Source: Macrostomum hystrix (lineage: Eukaryota; Platyhelminthes; Macrostomidae). Taken from it: DNA of 64,000 nt. The DNA lies in contig CATNEN010000025.1 of NCBI GenBank assembly GCA_950097015.1, forward strand, positions 2,842,001 through 2,906,000, written 5' to 3'. Below, one piece after another: positions 34,508 through 46,026 of this stretch. The notes beneath the pieces are model-generated. The model saw only the letters and a list, made by a program, of their open reading frames with translations, was not told where the DNA came from and ran no database searches. Made by a program: the position numbers and the translations under genes. Numbering within the stretch: position 1 is the stretch's first letter; each line of letters opens with the position of its first letter.

Positions 34508-34515
34508 TATAAAGG
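34508..34515 (+). promoter_or_regulatory. Possible TATA box of Helitron H1
   Basis: TATAAAGG about 125 nt upstream of ATG 34633. A pyrimidine tract and AG (CACTTTTCAG, ending 34622) lies 10 nt before the ATG and could be an acceptor for a 5' UTR intron or trans-splicing. Confidence 0.35.
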
Positions 34516-34632
34516 CTCCTTATCTGATTCTTCAGACATCGAAATTCAAATCCAAATTCACAACCTATCTCTCTTTCAAGCCTTTCATTATCTCTCAACT
34601 TATCATTTCATTTCACTTTTCAGTTCTCAATC

Positions 34633-37600
34633 ATGGTTCGACGCGGCGCAAGCAGTTTGAAGAAAAGTCGCGATGCCAAGCGACGGCGACAAGCTGAATC
34701 CGAGGCCGATCGCGAGGTCCGTTTGGAAGAACGACGTCAGCGAATGGCTGAGAAGCGAGCCTCTCAAACTGAGGCAGAGCGAGCTGCCCGACTGGAGGAA
34801 CAGCGGCAGCGGATCGCTGAGCGCAGAGATGTCGAGACTGAGGCAGAGCGAGCTGCCCGACTGGAGGAACAGCGGCAGCGGGATGCTCAGCGCAGAGATG
34901 CTGAGACTGAGGCAGAGCGAGCTGCCCGACTGGAGGAACAGCGGCAGCGGGATGCTCAGCGCAGAGATGCTGAGACTGAGGCAGAGCGAGCTGCCCGACT
35001 GGAAGCCGAGCAGATTCGTCGCCGTGGAGCTTTGGTTTCCAAGTGAGTTTTATGAGGCTCTATAAAATAACGTTACATAACATAATTATGGTTTTATTTA
35101 GTTTTTTTCTAAATCGCCTCATAAGTGTTGATTTTTTTGCTGTAGATTTGAGTAACTTAACCTGCAGTCCAACAATTGGTTTAAAAATTCTGTAAATGCA
35201 GCTGTGCTTTATTTTCACTGCATTGCCAACTTAGGTCGGACACCCAGCAGCAAGGTATGGAAGCTATTGTACCATTTGAGCAGTTGCAGGTAATCCCTAT
35301 TATTGGTGATGGCAATTGCTTCTTTTATGCTGTGTGTGATCAGCTGCGTGGAACCCCGCTAGAAACTGACGCAGCCTCCTTGCGGCAGGATTTGTCTTGC
35401 CGTGTTGCAGAACTCATGCCACAGTTGGTTGCAGATGGCCTCATCGCACCTGAGAGTGCTGATGACATTGTGAGTTCCTCTTTTCAAACAGGCACTTATG
35501 TTTCAGACGAAGTTGCCTCTTTGTTGAGCCGCTGCTTTAATGTGGACCTGGTCATTTACCAGGCCAATGGTAATGTGATGCAGTATTTCAGGGCTAATCT
35601 CTATCCTCCTAATGCGATTGTGCGCGTGCTCTTGCGCCATGAGCATTACGAGTCACTGAGACTTCGAGAGCCTTTGCAAGCCCTTTCAGATGCAGAGTTT
35701 CCAAGCTTGGCAGCAAGCAAAACTCCTGCCAAGAGGGCCAAGAAAGCCAAGGGCCCGAGAGCGATGCCAGCTGACAGCCCCAGCTCATGTGCTGACACTG
35801 GAGCACAGGCTGAGCAGATGTGAGTAACTTGCTTTTGTTATTTTGCATTTATTCGTTTAAATCAGCTTAATCTGCTGACACAAATAAATCACTAGCATGG
35901 AAAGCAATGTCAATCAAATCAATGTACCCTCTTAATAAACTCGGCTCAACCCCTACTCAAACCCTGCTCACAGGCATGCCGAGCCGGTGATGCCAGAAGC
36001 CCCGGCTCACCAATGCGGCCCAATGAACCGCGCCTGCAATGACTGCGGCGCCCTGCTGTGGGCCAAGGAGACGAGCAATTTCTGCTGCGCCAAGGGCAAG
36101 GTGAAGCTGCCCACCCGTTCCATGCCGCAGGTCCTGGCAGATCTGTACACGGGGCAGCACCGCCTCAGTGCAGAGTTCCTGGCTAACATCAGGAGCTACA
36201 ACTCTGTGCTGCACCTGACATCTCTGGGTGCGAGGCTCAGACTGGTGCCTGGCTGGAGTCCCAGCTTCATCATCAGCGGCCAGCTGCATCACAACATGGG
36301 GCCGCTGCTTGCCGACACCTCAGCCGTGCCGCATGGCTGGCAGGTGTACTTCACGGACCGCGAGCTGGAGAGCCGCCTGAGCCTCAGCCAGAAGGTGAAG
36401 CCGGAGCTGCTGGAGCTGCTGCAAACTGTGCTGCACGAGTGCAACGGCTATGTGCAGAGCCTGCGAGCTGCTGCTCAGCGGATCAGTGGCGACCCTGAGC
36501 TGGGAGATGCGCGAATTGTGATTCACCCGGACCGACGACCAGCTGGGGAGCACATTCGGTGAGTGAGCTGTGTTATGGAGCTGCTGGTTGGGATCCTATT
36601 TCGCCTGCACTTATACTGTTCAGTCTGTGCAGTTGATTCTGTGAAGTACCTGCTGTACCAATTCCATTCCTGTTCATTCCCAGGCGTTACAATCTCCCTA
36701 CTGCCAATGAGGTTGGCATCCTGGTTGTCGGTGGTTCCGAGGACGCACCGACAAGCCGTGACGTTGTGATTCGACTGCGCGGAGGCGAAGTCCAGCGCAT
36801 ATCCGAGACCCACCGGTCCTACGACCCTCTGGAGTACGTGCTGCTGTTCCCGAATGGCGAGGACGGCTGGCACCCAGAGCTGCAGATGGCGAATGGGCGG
36901 AAGCTGACGCCCATGAAGTACTACGCCAGCGAAATCATGGTGCGAGCTGGCCAGTTCAACGTGCTGCACCACGGCAGGCGCCTCTTCCAGCAGTACCTGG
37001 TAGACATGGCTGCCAAGATCGAGTCCGAGAGGCTGCTGTACCTGCGCACTCATCAGAACGACCTGCGCAGCGAGACCTACAGCGGCCTGCGAGACGCTCT
37101 GTTCGCTGCTGATGGCAGGAGCACCGAGAGAGACCCCAATGAGATTGGTAAGCCTGCCCATGTGTACCTGTCTTCCAGCTTTGTAGGTGGACCCAGGTAC
37201 CTGATGGAGCGGCTGCAAGATGCAATGGCCTACGTGCACAAGTTCGGCAAGCCGGACCTGTTTGTCACAGCCACGTGCAACCCGAAGTGGCCGGAAATCA
37301 GCGTGCAGCTGCTGCCCGGTCAGCGGGCAGAGGACCGCCCGGACATTGTGACTCGAGTCTTTGAACTGAAGAAAAAGGCTCTGCTTGAAGTGCTCAGGAA
37401 GCGTTTTGGCAAGGAGGCTGCGCATGTGTGCTCCTTGGAGTACCAGAAGCGCGGTGAGTAAAATCAGATTTTCATGCAGACATTGGCAATATTAACAGCC
37501 TGGAATAACGAGTCCGCATGCTTTTATCAACTCGCCTCAGGCCTTCCCCATGTGCACTTCCTGCTCTGGCTGGCGAACGGGAGTCGAGTCACCCCGGATC

Positions 37601-40600
37601 GCTACGATGCCATCGTGTCTGCGGAGATCCCAGACCCACAGCGGCAGCCAGTGCTGCACGAGCTGGTCAAGACCCACATGATCCACGGGCCGTGTGGCGA
37701 GCTGAACCCGGCCTGCCCTTGCATGGAGAACGGCAAGTGCAGCAAGAGCTTCCCGAAGGACTTCCAGCCGGTGACGCTGACGAGCGACAGCGGCTATCCG
37801 TTCTACAGGAGGCGCTCCCCTGAGATGGGAGGCTTTACGGTGGACAAACTGTTCAAGGGTCGCAGCATCCAAATGGACAACAGGTGAGTCAGTAGCTGCG
37901 TGGCCATAGCATTTCTGTGCTCTGCAAGCCGCTGCTTCCCTCCAATCACCAGGTGGGTGGTGCCATACAACCCTGACCTGCTGCTACAGTTCGCGTGCCA
38001 TTTGAACGTAGAGGTTTGTGCCACTGTCAAGTCTGTCAAGTACGTGATCAAGTACTTGATGAAGAATGGCGACATGGCGGTTTTCAAAGTCGCCGCCGCC
38101 GCAGGAGCTGCTGAAGCTCAGCCGAGTGCTCAATCTGAGCAGCCGGAGAAGCCCCGTGATGAAATCTCCGAGTACCTGTCTGCACGCTACATTGGTCCGA
38201 TGGAAGCTGTTAACACCATCTTGGCCTTTGAGGTAATTGCTCTGCTCTGCTTTCATTGCCTGTGCTTTTAGTACTGCATTACGTTTTTTTCAGCAGCTCT
38301 GATGCTCAAAAAATATCCTCACCTTTGCCCAGGTGCACAACAGGTTCCCAGCGGTCATCCGACTCTGTGTGCACAAGTCGGAAGAGCAGCTCGTGTACTT
38401 CAACGAGCAGACCGCGGGCGCCAGAGCAAAGGCGCCACGAGACTCGACACTGACGGCCTTCTTCAAGCTGTGCCGCACTGACGAGTTCGCCCGCCTGCTA
38501 CTCTACACAGAGGTGCCCACCTTCTTCGTGTGGCACCCGAGTGCGAGAGAGTGGCGTCGAGCCAAGCAGGGCGTCGATGTCGAAGGACATCCCGGCGTGA
38601 AGCGCAACACCAACATTGCGCGGATGTACACGGTCAGTCCTAGAGCTGGTGACCTGTTCTACCTGCGGCTGTTGCTGCTGCACGTGCGAGGACCGACCAG
38701 CTTCGAGTCGCTGCAGACCGTGGCCGGCGTGCATTGTGCCAGCGCCAAGGCCGCCTGCATGGCTCTCGGCCTGCTGCAGCGTGATGATCACTGGCATCGC
38801 TGCATGACTGAGGCTGTCCAGAGCCGAATGCCGCGAGCTCTGAGGCACCTGCTGGCTGTCGTTCTCATCTGGGGCGAGCCAGACGACGGCGCTGATCTGT
38901 GGAGCAGGTTTGCAGAGGATCTCTGCGAAGACCTGCGCTTCCACCAACCGGACTTAAGCGCCGAGGAAGTCAGCGACCTGGCTCTGCGGGAGCTGCAGAG
39001 CATGCTGACGTCAATGGGCGGCCGCAGTCTGCAAGAGTACGGACTGCCTGCTGCCTCTGCAATGCCGCAAGTCGGGCCGCTGCAGTTTGACACGGTCGAA
39101 CAGGCGGAGATCACCGAGATGCGGCTGCCAATGCTCACGGCCGAGCAGATGGCCATCTACGAGGCTGTGACTGTGGATCTTGTCGCTGGCTCGGGCGGCC
39201 TGCATTTCATTGACGCTCCGGCAGGCACTGGCAAGACCTTCCTGCTGGAGGTTTTGCTGGCGTTTGTGCGGAGTCGAGGGGAAGTCGCCCTGGCTGTTGC
39301 GTCGTCGGGAATCGCAGCCACCCTGCTGCCAGGCGGGCAGACGGCGCATTCAACGTGCGTTTTTTAATGGAAATCAAATTCACACTTAATGTTCTCCTGC
39401 TCATTCAGTCTCAATCTACATTTTTCGCCAGATTCAAGATCCCAGTGCGGCTGGTTCGCTCTGACAAGGACGTGTGTTCTGTCCGAGCGCAGTCTAAGCT
39501 GGCCGCAGTCTTTCGCACTGTACGGCTGATCGTCTGGGACGAGATCTCCATGACAAACCGGAAGGACCTGGAGGCTGTCGACCGCAGTCTGCGAGACCTG
39601 CGGAAGCAGGACTGCCCGTTCGGCGGAATCGTCGTGGTCTGCGCTGGAGACTTTCGCCAGCTGCTGCCGGTGGTGAAAAATGGCACGCGCGCTAACAACA
39701 TCCTGGCGTGTGTTAGCAAGTCCCCGCTGTGGTCTTTGTTCCGGAGGCACCGCCTATCCAAGAACATCCGGCTGCAGAGCTGTGCTGATGCTGAGCTGTA
39801 CCATCGCTATATGCAGCTGCTCATGCAGGTAAGCTTTGTTCTTGCTGTTTTTAGATAACCTCACAGGCTGCAGTTCTCGTGCATTTACCTGCCAACCCCA
39901 CACAGATCGGCTCTGGGGTAGCCGATCAGTCAGACGACACGGTCTGCCTTCCTGCCAAGATCATCATTCCGACGGAGGCACCGCTGTCCGAGCTGATCCA
40001 GTTCGTGTACCCTTCGTTCGAGGCGTCAGCGGAGCGCGACGGCTACTTTGCCAGCCGAGCCATTCTGGCGCCCTACAACGATGCGGTTGACGCGATCAAC
40101 AACGAGTGCCTGGCCATGTTCCCAGGCCAACTGCGCGAGTATCGCTCAGTGGACAGCGTGGCTGACGAGGAAGCGGCCACGCACTTTCCTCCGGAGCTGC
40201 TGAATCAGCTGGATGCTCCGAACTTCCCTGCTCACCTGCTGAAGCTCAAGGTGGGCATGCCGCTGGTTCTGCTGCGGAATCTGAATCCGCCACGGCTGTG
40301 CAACGGCACCCGGCTGATCATCCTGGAGCTGGGCGAGAATGTGCTGCGCTGCAAAGTCGCTGCCGGCCAGTTCACTGGAGATGAGATCCTGCTGCCGCGG
40401 ATTCCACTGGAGCCCAACAATGCTGACCTGCCAGTCTGCTTCAAGCGGCTGCAGTTCCCAGTCAAGCCGAGCTTCTGCCTGACGATCCACAAGTCGCAGG
40501 GCCAGTCGCTCGACACCGTGGGCATCGACCTAGCTGTCGGCTGCTTCGCCCACGGCCAGCTGTACACGGCGCTGTCCCGGGCCAAGAATGTCGACAGCGT

Positions 40601-40664
40601 GCGCGTCCGGATCTCCGGTGAGCGGACGAGAAATGTCGTGTACCCTGAGGTGCTGAGTGACTGA
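34633..40664 (+). CDS. Helitron Rep/helicase with OTU protease domain, nine exons
   Basis: Exons 34633-35042, 35235-35819, 35974-36558, 36684-37453, 37541-37883, 37953-38232, 38333-39354, 39432-39828 and 39906-40664 sum to 5151 nt, 1716 residues, all GT-AG with matching phases. Domains in order: charged coiled-coil repeats (1-137), OTU protease (about 145-285), CxxC-type zinc finger (ACNDCGALLW...CCAKGKV), Helitron N-domain, HUH nuclease (GLPHVHFLLWL near 784; tyrosines in KYVIKYLMK near 926-935), PIF1 helicase (DAPAGTGKT near 1285, VWDEIS near 1367, CAGDFRQLLP near 1402, LTIHKSQGQS near 1657, TALSRAKN). It nicks and unwinds DNA for rolling-circle transposition in the nucleus. All key motifs are present. 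Confidence 0.9.
34690..35030 (+). repeat. 72-bp coding repeat, 24-residue coiled-coil units
   Basis: Four to five units of the pattern ETEAERAARLEEQRQRDAQR in exon 1 of H1. The middle units are identical at DNA level, a sign of recent array growth that stays in frame. H2 has its own 69-bp version at 58987-59253. Confidence 0.85.
35235..35819 (+). CDS. OTU cysteine protease exon of Helitron H1
   Basis: This exon alone encodes the OTU domain: GDGNCFFYAVCDQLRG holds the catalytic Asp and Cys (DGNC), and LLRHEHYESLRL holds the catalytic His (HEHY). A Lys-rich tail (KTPAKRAKKAKG) may be a nuclear signal. It begins and ends in phase 2, so it can be added or skipped without changing frame. OTU proteases cleave ubiquitin-like chains; their role in Helitrons is unknown. 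The Helitron H2 gene at 58895 has no such exon. Confidence 0.85.
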
Positions 40665-40904
40665 ACCTCGGTATCACAAGTTGAGCCACCTGATATGTAA
40701 ATGGTGTTTAACACCATGGGCCCATGGAAGGCATATCAGTTCAAATCCTGTTACAGTGGCACTAAAAACCTTAAAAACAAGTGCACCACCATAGTTAAAG
40801 CCATTTAGTCAGATTATTACCAGCCAAAATCTGAAGCATATAAAAACTAGCACCTAAAATATAACAATTTTCGTTAAAGACAATTCAGTGCAGATATATT
40901 ATGG

Positions 40905-41205
40905 CTAAAAATAATTGAGCGTTTTATGTGCGAAAATTGCAAGCAAAAGCTTGAAAAAAATTAGACAAATATAGATTAGCTAGAAATAATTGAGCACTTC
41001 ATGTGCGAAAATTGCAAGCAAAAGCTTGAAAAAAATTAGACAAATATAGATTAGCTAGAAATAATTGAGCACTTCATGTGCGAAAATTGCAAGCAAAAGC
41101 TTGAAAAAAATTAGACAAATATAGATTAGCTAGAAATAATTGAGCACTTCATGTGCGAAAATTGCAAGCAAAAGCTTGAAAATAAAATGTAGACAAATAT
41201 AGATT
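40905..41205. repeat. 75-bp tandem repeat, module A
   Basis: Four units containing ATAATTGAGCACTTCATGTG and GCAAGCAAAAGCTTGAAAA; the last has an altered junction (AAAATAAAATGTAG). The same four lie at 47774-48070 in module B. Confidence 0.9.
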
Positions 41206-41459
41206 AGCATTGTAAGGTTTCGTGCCACTGTAGTGAGAGCAGGTTGGCTGCATAGTGTGGGCCCTGAGAAGCAGTTGAAAAGTACATGTTCGCTACTTTC
41301 ATGATCCATACTTTCTTCTGCTTAAACTGGAGAGACTATGCAGCCATGGTCTGAAGTAGCCTTAGCAGACCTGTAGGCTCCTTGTGATGCTTAATTCGAG
41401 AGTAAACAGCTGTTCCCAGCTGCTGAGTGTGCTGAGTGCATTGCTTAGCCCCCATGCAT

Positions 41460-42587
41460 GTCTCCCACGATGCGGAGTTGAAGCCAGCAAGCAGAAAGAC
41501 TGACACCTGAGAATAGATCCATTTGATCAAACTGTGCAGGGTTTCTGGTCTTGCTGGTGGCAAACTCTGCAGAAGCATCTGCCCAACCCCCCACCTCACT
41601 ACTGATTTGAATGTCACTGAAATATGAGAATGAGTTTGCTGTTATTAACTGGCATAAAGTGGATTGATTGCTACATTTCTTATTTTACTATTATTGACCT
41701 CTCAAATTCAATCTTCCATGCGGAGTTGAAGCCAGCAAGCAGAAAGACTGACACCTGAGAATAGATCCATTTGATCAAACTGTGCAGGGTTTCTGGTCTT
41801 GCTGGTGTCAAACTCTGCAGAAGCATCTGCCCAACCCCCCACCTCACTACTGATTTGAATGTCACTGAAATATGAGAATGAGTTTGCTGTTATTAACTGG
41901 CATAAAGTGGATTGATTGCTACATTTCTTATTTTATTATTATTGACTTCTCAAATTCAATCTTCCATGCGGAGTTGAAGCCAGCAAGCAGAAAGACTGAC
42001 ACCTGAGAATAGATCCATTTGATCAAACTGTGCAGGGTTTCTGGTCTTGCTGGTGGCAAACTCTGCAGAAACATCTGCCCAACCCCCCACCTCACTACTG
42101 ATTTGAATGTCACTGAAATATGAGAATGAGTTTGCTGTTATTAACTGGCATAAAGTGGATTGATTGCTACATTTCTTATATTTTACTATTATTGACTTCT
42201 CAAATTCAATCTTCCATGCGGAGTTGAAGCCAGCAAGCAGAAAGACTGACACCTGAGAATAGATCCATTTGATCAAACTGTGCAGGGTTTCTGGTCTTGC
42301 TGGTGTCAAACTCTGCAGAAGCATCTGCCCAACCCCCCACCTCACTACTGATTTGAATGTCACTGAAATATGAGAATGAGTTTGCTGTTATTAACTGGCA
42401 TAAAGTGGATTGATTGCTACATTTCTTATATTTTACTATTATTGACTTCTCAAATTCAATCTTCCATGCGGAGTTGAAGCCAGCAAGCAGAAAGACTGAC
42501 ACCTGAGAATAGATCCATTTGATCAAACTGTGCAGGGTTTCTGGTCTTGCTGGTGTCAAACTCTGCAGAAGCATCTGAATCAGCACC
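41460..42587. repeat. About 249-bp satellite, module A, 4.5 units
   Basis: Units carry GCGGAGTTGAAGCCAGCAAG, CTGTGCAGGGTTTCTGGTC and CAACCCCCCACCTCAC. On the minus strand each unit has an open frame of 61 codons and splice-like signals (CATATTTCAG and TCTCAG|GTGTCA). Copy number differs from module B (about 10.5). Confidence 0.9.
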
Positions 42588-42714
42588 AAATAAGTCTTTA
42601 TTTGGACAATGAACTCTCTAGCTTTGTATCTCAAATGACAAAAGAGAATAAATTAAAATATTGTCGCAAGCTAATAAATAATATTAATATATTATTATTG
42701 ATCGTTTATTATTA

Positions 42715-42915
42715 ATACTAGACCCGCAGCCAGCGAGGAGGCAATTCTGTCCATTTCGTTGACTCCTGAGCACACGCCCACACCAGGTGTGTACATCTGT
42801 CATGACTTTCTCGTCGACCTTCGGGGCTCCGCCCCAAATAAATGTAGCCTTAGTCGCGGAATCGAGCTCAGGACCTTGATGCTAGAGGCAAATGCATTCA
42901 GCCACTCACCAAACC
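42715..42915 (-). mobile_element. SINE, minus-strand copy
   Basis: 3' body (CCGCAGCCAGCGAGGAGGC), middle part shortened, then box B on the minus strand (GGTCCTGAGCTCGATTCC) and a decayed box A. Confidence 0.7.
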
Positions 42916-42919
42916 GTTT

Positions 42920-43435
42920 TTTTCACATCGCAATAGCAGCATATCTTATTACCTATATAGCATATTGCACCTGCTAAATTGCATATTTACAGTTTAGTTT
43001 TTCTGTATTCGCCACTCATCCCATCCGATAAATTGTTCAACAATTGGCGCATCCGAATTGCTGCTTCTCATCGTTCCCATTCTCATTACCTCGCCTGTCA
43101 GTCAACTGAAATGATCAAGTGGGGATAGAATGAGAGTCTTGTAAGGCCTAGCAATTAACAGAATATACACTCTGGTGTTGAAAGTCAAGTGTTTGATGGA
43201 CGTTTAACATGAGCATTTGATAATATTGCTTGCTAGACTCGTATTAGCATTTTTAATTGGCGTTCTACCTGTCTGAGTAGAAATATGCCACTGCTGAAAT
43301 TAACTGCCTCAGTGCAGTACAAAAGTACTTTCTAGGAACTGCATTAGCTCCAGCGATAAACCCGAATTAATAAGTTTTAGCCAAACCAGAGAGAAGAGAG
43401 AAGCTGGCACAGAAAATACAAAAAATGCAAAAACG
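42920..43435. other. Interval without recognised feature
   Basis: AT-rich DNA between the SINE and the 28-bp minisatellite; nothing was recognised. Confidence 0.4.
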
Positions 43436-43439
43436 GACT

Positions 43440-44303
43440 TTAGGAAAGCACTTTTCGAAATCTTATCTCCATAGAATGGCTGTTTCAAAAGTCTCATCCC
43501 TAGAATAACCGTTTCAAAAATCTTACCAACGAATAGAATGACCATTTAAAAAGTCTCAACCAAACAATGGCTGTTTCAAAATCTCACCCCTAAAGCCGCT
43601 GTCTCAAAATCTCACCCCTATAGCCGCTGTCTCAAAATCTCACCCCTAAAGCCGCTGTCTCAAAATCTCACCCCTAAAGCCGCTGTCTCAAAATCTCACC
43701 CCTAAAGCCGCTGTCTCAAAATCTCACCCCTAAAGCCGCTGTTTCAAAATCTCACCCCTAAAGCCGCTGTCTCAAAATCTCACCCCTATAGCCGCTGTCT
43801 CAAAATCTCACCCCTAAAGCCGCTGTCTCAAAATCTCACCCCTAAAGCCGCTGTCTCAAAATCTCACCCCTAAAGCCGCTGTCTCAAAATCTCACCCCTA
43901 AAGCCGCTGTCTCAAAATCTCACCCCTAAAGCCGCTGTCTCAAAATCTCACCCCTAAAGCCGCTGTCTCAAAATCTCACCCCTATAGCCGCTGTCTCAAA
44001 ATCTCACCCCTAAAGCCGCTGTCTCAAAATCTCACCCCTAAAGCCACTGTCTCGAAATCTCACCCCTAAAGCCGCTGTCTCAAAATCTCACCCCTAAAGA
44101 ATGGCTGCCTCAAAATCTCACCCCTAAAGAATGGCTGCCTCAAAATCTCACCCCTAAAGAATGACTGTCTCAAAATCTATCCCTGTAGAATGGCAGTTTC
44201 AAAATCTCATCAATGTAGAATGGCAGTTTCAAAATCTCATCCCTGTAGAATGGCAGTTTCAAAATCTCATCCCTGTAGAATGGCAGTTTCAAAATCTCAC
44301 CCT
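43440..44303. repeat. 28/30-bp minisatellite (AGCCGCTGTCTCAAAATCTC core)
   Basis: A homogeneous core of about twenty 28-bp units (43580-44095) is flanked on both sides by 30-bp, more varied units built on GAATGGCTGTTTCAAAATCTC. The core units lack 2 bp relative to the flanks. Confidence 0.88.
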
Positions 44304-44850
44304 GAAAACGACCTTACGAAGGAGAATAAAAAGACAACAAAAAAGACAATTACCCAAGAGAGTTCATTAGTTATTTTTCAAGAACAATTGTGAGCTCGGC
44401 ACCACTTAGCTAAAAGCGTTTTTTATTTCAGCACACTCAAAATGACAGGCATAGCGAAGGCGATAAAGTTTTTGTTGCTACATGCATTTTTAAGGGGAGG
44501 AAAGTAAAAAAAAAACATTTTTTCAAGCTAGGTAGGTATTTTCTTAGAAACTTAAGAAAAACACGCGTAGATTTATTAGAAAGGTTTTGCATTAATGCTT
44601 ATTATGATATAAATCCAATTATATTGACGATCAAAAAATTTAATCCTTACAAAGAAATTTCAAATGAATTACTAAGCAAAGCTGATACAGATTTGTTTTA
44701 TATATAAAGATATTTATTATTTTAAAACTTTTGTTTATTAATATTAAAATATTATTAAAATATTAATATTATGAATAAAGTTAGTAAATGGCAGTTTACT
44801 AGGTACTGCTGAACTAGGTACAAATGAAAAAATAGGTACTGCTGCTCCTG
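44304..44850. other. AT-rich interval
   Basis: Strongly AT-rich with TTAATATTA palindromes around 44735-44775. No gene recognised. Confidence 0.4.
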
Positions 44851-44856
44851 CTGCTG

Positions 44857-44866
44857 CTACTGCCGT

Positions 44867-44931
<65 letters not shown>

Positions 44932-45175
44932 CTGCCGCTGCTCAGCCAGCTCCGGGCAACGGCGGACCGGATGCGGCCCGGCACAAAGGTAGCAGGTAAC
45001 TGTTGAGTAAGAGAGAAATAACATGAACAGTTATACCTCAATGCAAATAAGCTTGCGGATCACATAAAACAAAAATCGGCAAAATAAAAAACTTACTATT
45101 TTTCTTCCCCTTTCGCCCTCCACGGCGACGGCGGCGTCCAACGGGGCCTCCAAAAAAGTTATTAATGATTTTCAT
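44857..45175 (-). CDS. Small zinc-knuckle/polyQ protein, two exons
   Basis: On the minus strand exon 1 (45175-45097) encodes a basic N-terminus (GRRRRRGGRKGKK). The donor is ATA|GTAAGT. A 97-nt intron ends CAACAG, and exon 2 (44999-44857) gives TCYLCAGPHPVRRCPELAEQ, a CxxC-x3-H-x4-C knuckle, then a polyglutamine run from (CAG)n and a TAG stop. Phases match. Such a basic region plus knuckle is typical of retroelement Gag ends, so it may be a retrotransposon fragment, or a Helitron accessory gene. It lies divergent to the RPA-like gene. Without homologs the call stays tentative. Confidence 0.38.
44868..44931. repeat. (CTG)n / (CAG)n microsatellite
   Basis: About twenty uninterrupted CTG triplets on the plus strand. 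In the minus-strand gene model they encode polyglutamine. Confidence 0.95.
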
Positions 45176-45184
45176 TTTATTACA

Positions 45185-46015
45185 GGACTTAGAAATTTTT
45201 ATATGCTTTATGTGAGTCTAGCTGCGGCTGCTCTGTTACGAGCTCTTATATGGGGCACACGAGCGCAGTTTTGGCGGGGTGGGTTGACAATTTTTTTGCT
45301 GTTATAATTGCATAAATTATTCTTTAATGGCTTTGATCTAACAGGTACAGCAATTATTAGGTGTTAAGTTATAAAGGTGAGCTTTGCGGTAATTTATTAC
45401 TGAGCTTTACTGATTGGCTGTAGAATGAGGCGAACTTACCGCAACCGCTAAAGCTGTAGGTCTAAGAGCTGATTATGGTCCAGTAAAAAACGTTTAGCTT
45501 TTCCAACGTAGTTAATTTGTCATCAAATTAGATCGTAAATAATGGCCAGGTAGAACATTTTCGCTTTCTCAACTAATTTATCTGTTATCTGATTAAAAAG
45601 CCATGTTTTGACAGACCATTTTAGCCTCTGCCCCACCTTAGTCCGAACAGTTACAGGTACACGTTGTCCGGGCTCAGCCAATCAAAACTGATAAGTTATT
45701 GCAGGAGAAAAGTTTTTTATTGGACTGATCTCAATAATTAATTAGCTATCAAATTAAAGTAGCTTTCATAATACAAAGATTTAAGCCGCTGCTCCACCGC
45801 AGTGTAATTACAGGTGCAAATTGTCAAGTACAGCAATTAAAACTGATAAGCTTTTACGGCCGTTGAAAACTGTTTTTATAGCTCTGATCTTGTCAAACTG
45901 CAACTAAAACCCACCTTTCTCTCTGTCTAAATCAGCATTCAAGCTAAGTCGTTTTTCAACTGTTCAAACTTTTCATTTCATTTTTTCAACAAATTTTCAT
46001 ACAATTTCTTTGTTC
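45185..46015. other. Upstream region of the RPA-like gene
   Basis: AT-rich. Repeated ATCAAATTA-AA...TAGCTTT motifs suggest a decayed repeat. CTCTCTTTAG at 46015-46024 ends 2 nt before the RPA ATG and looks like a 3' splice site. Confidence 0.4.
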
Positions 46016-46026
46016 TCTCTTTAGCA

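Larger units (their letters stand above)
40678..42680 (+). repeat. Helitron H1 3' module, copy A
   Basis: Begins TTGAGCCACCTGATATG, with two small palindromes (ATGGTGTTTAACACCAT and CCATGGGCCCATGG) and a box-B-like GTTCAAATCC. Then come 75-bp repeats, a unique segment and the 249-bp array, ending in GCACCAAATAAGTC...AGAGAATAAATTAAAA. Copy B starts at 47547; the first 1.2 kb align without gaps (offset 6869) and with one visible mismatch. Confidence 0.85.
34500..42690 (+). mobile_element. Helitron H1, autonomous, apparently intact gene
   Basis: Contains the Rep/helicase gene (34633-40664) and the 3' repeat module (40678-42680). The 5' end is not fixed; a TC start could lie anywhere from about 34040. 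The 3' end is not fixed either, since no clear hairpin plus CTRR was found after the 249-bp repeats. The gene has no stop or frameshift over 1717 codons, which suggests recent activity. Confidence 0.65.

Noticed and set aside
36523-37425. 300-codon minus-strand frame
   Set aside because: Shadow of Helitron H1 exon 4, whose plus-strand reading has conserved Helitron motifs.
40681-40770. Possible tRNA at the head of the Helitron 3' module (GTTCAAATCC box B)
   Set aside because: No convincing box A or acceptor stem; the small palindromes there explain the stem-like look.
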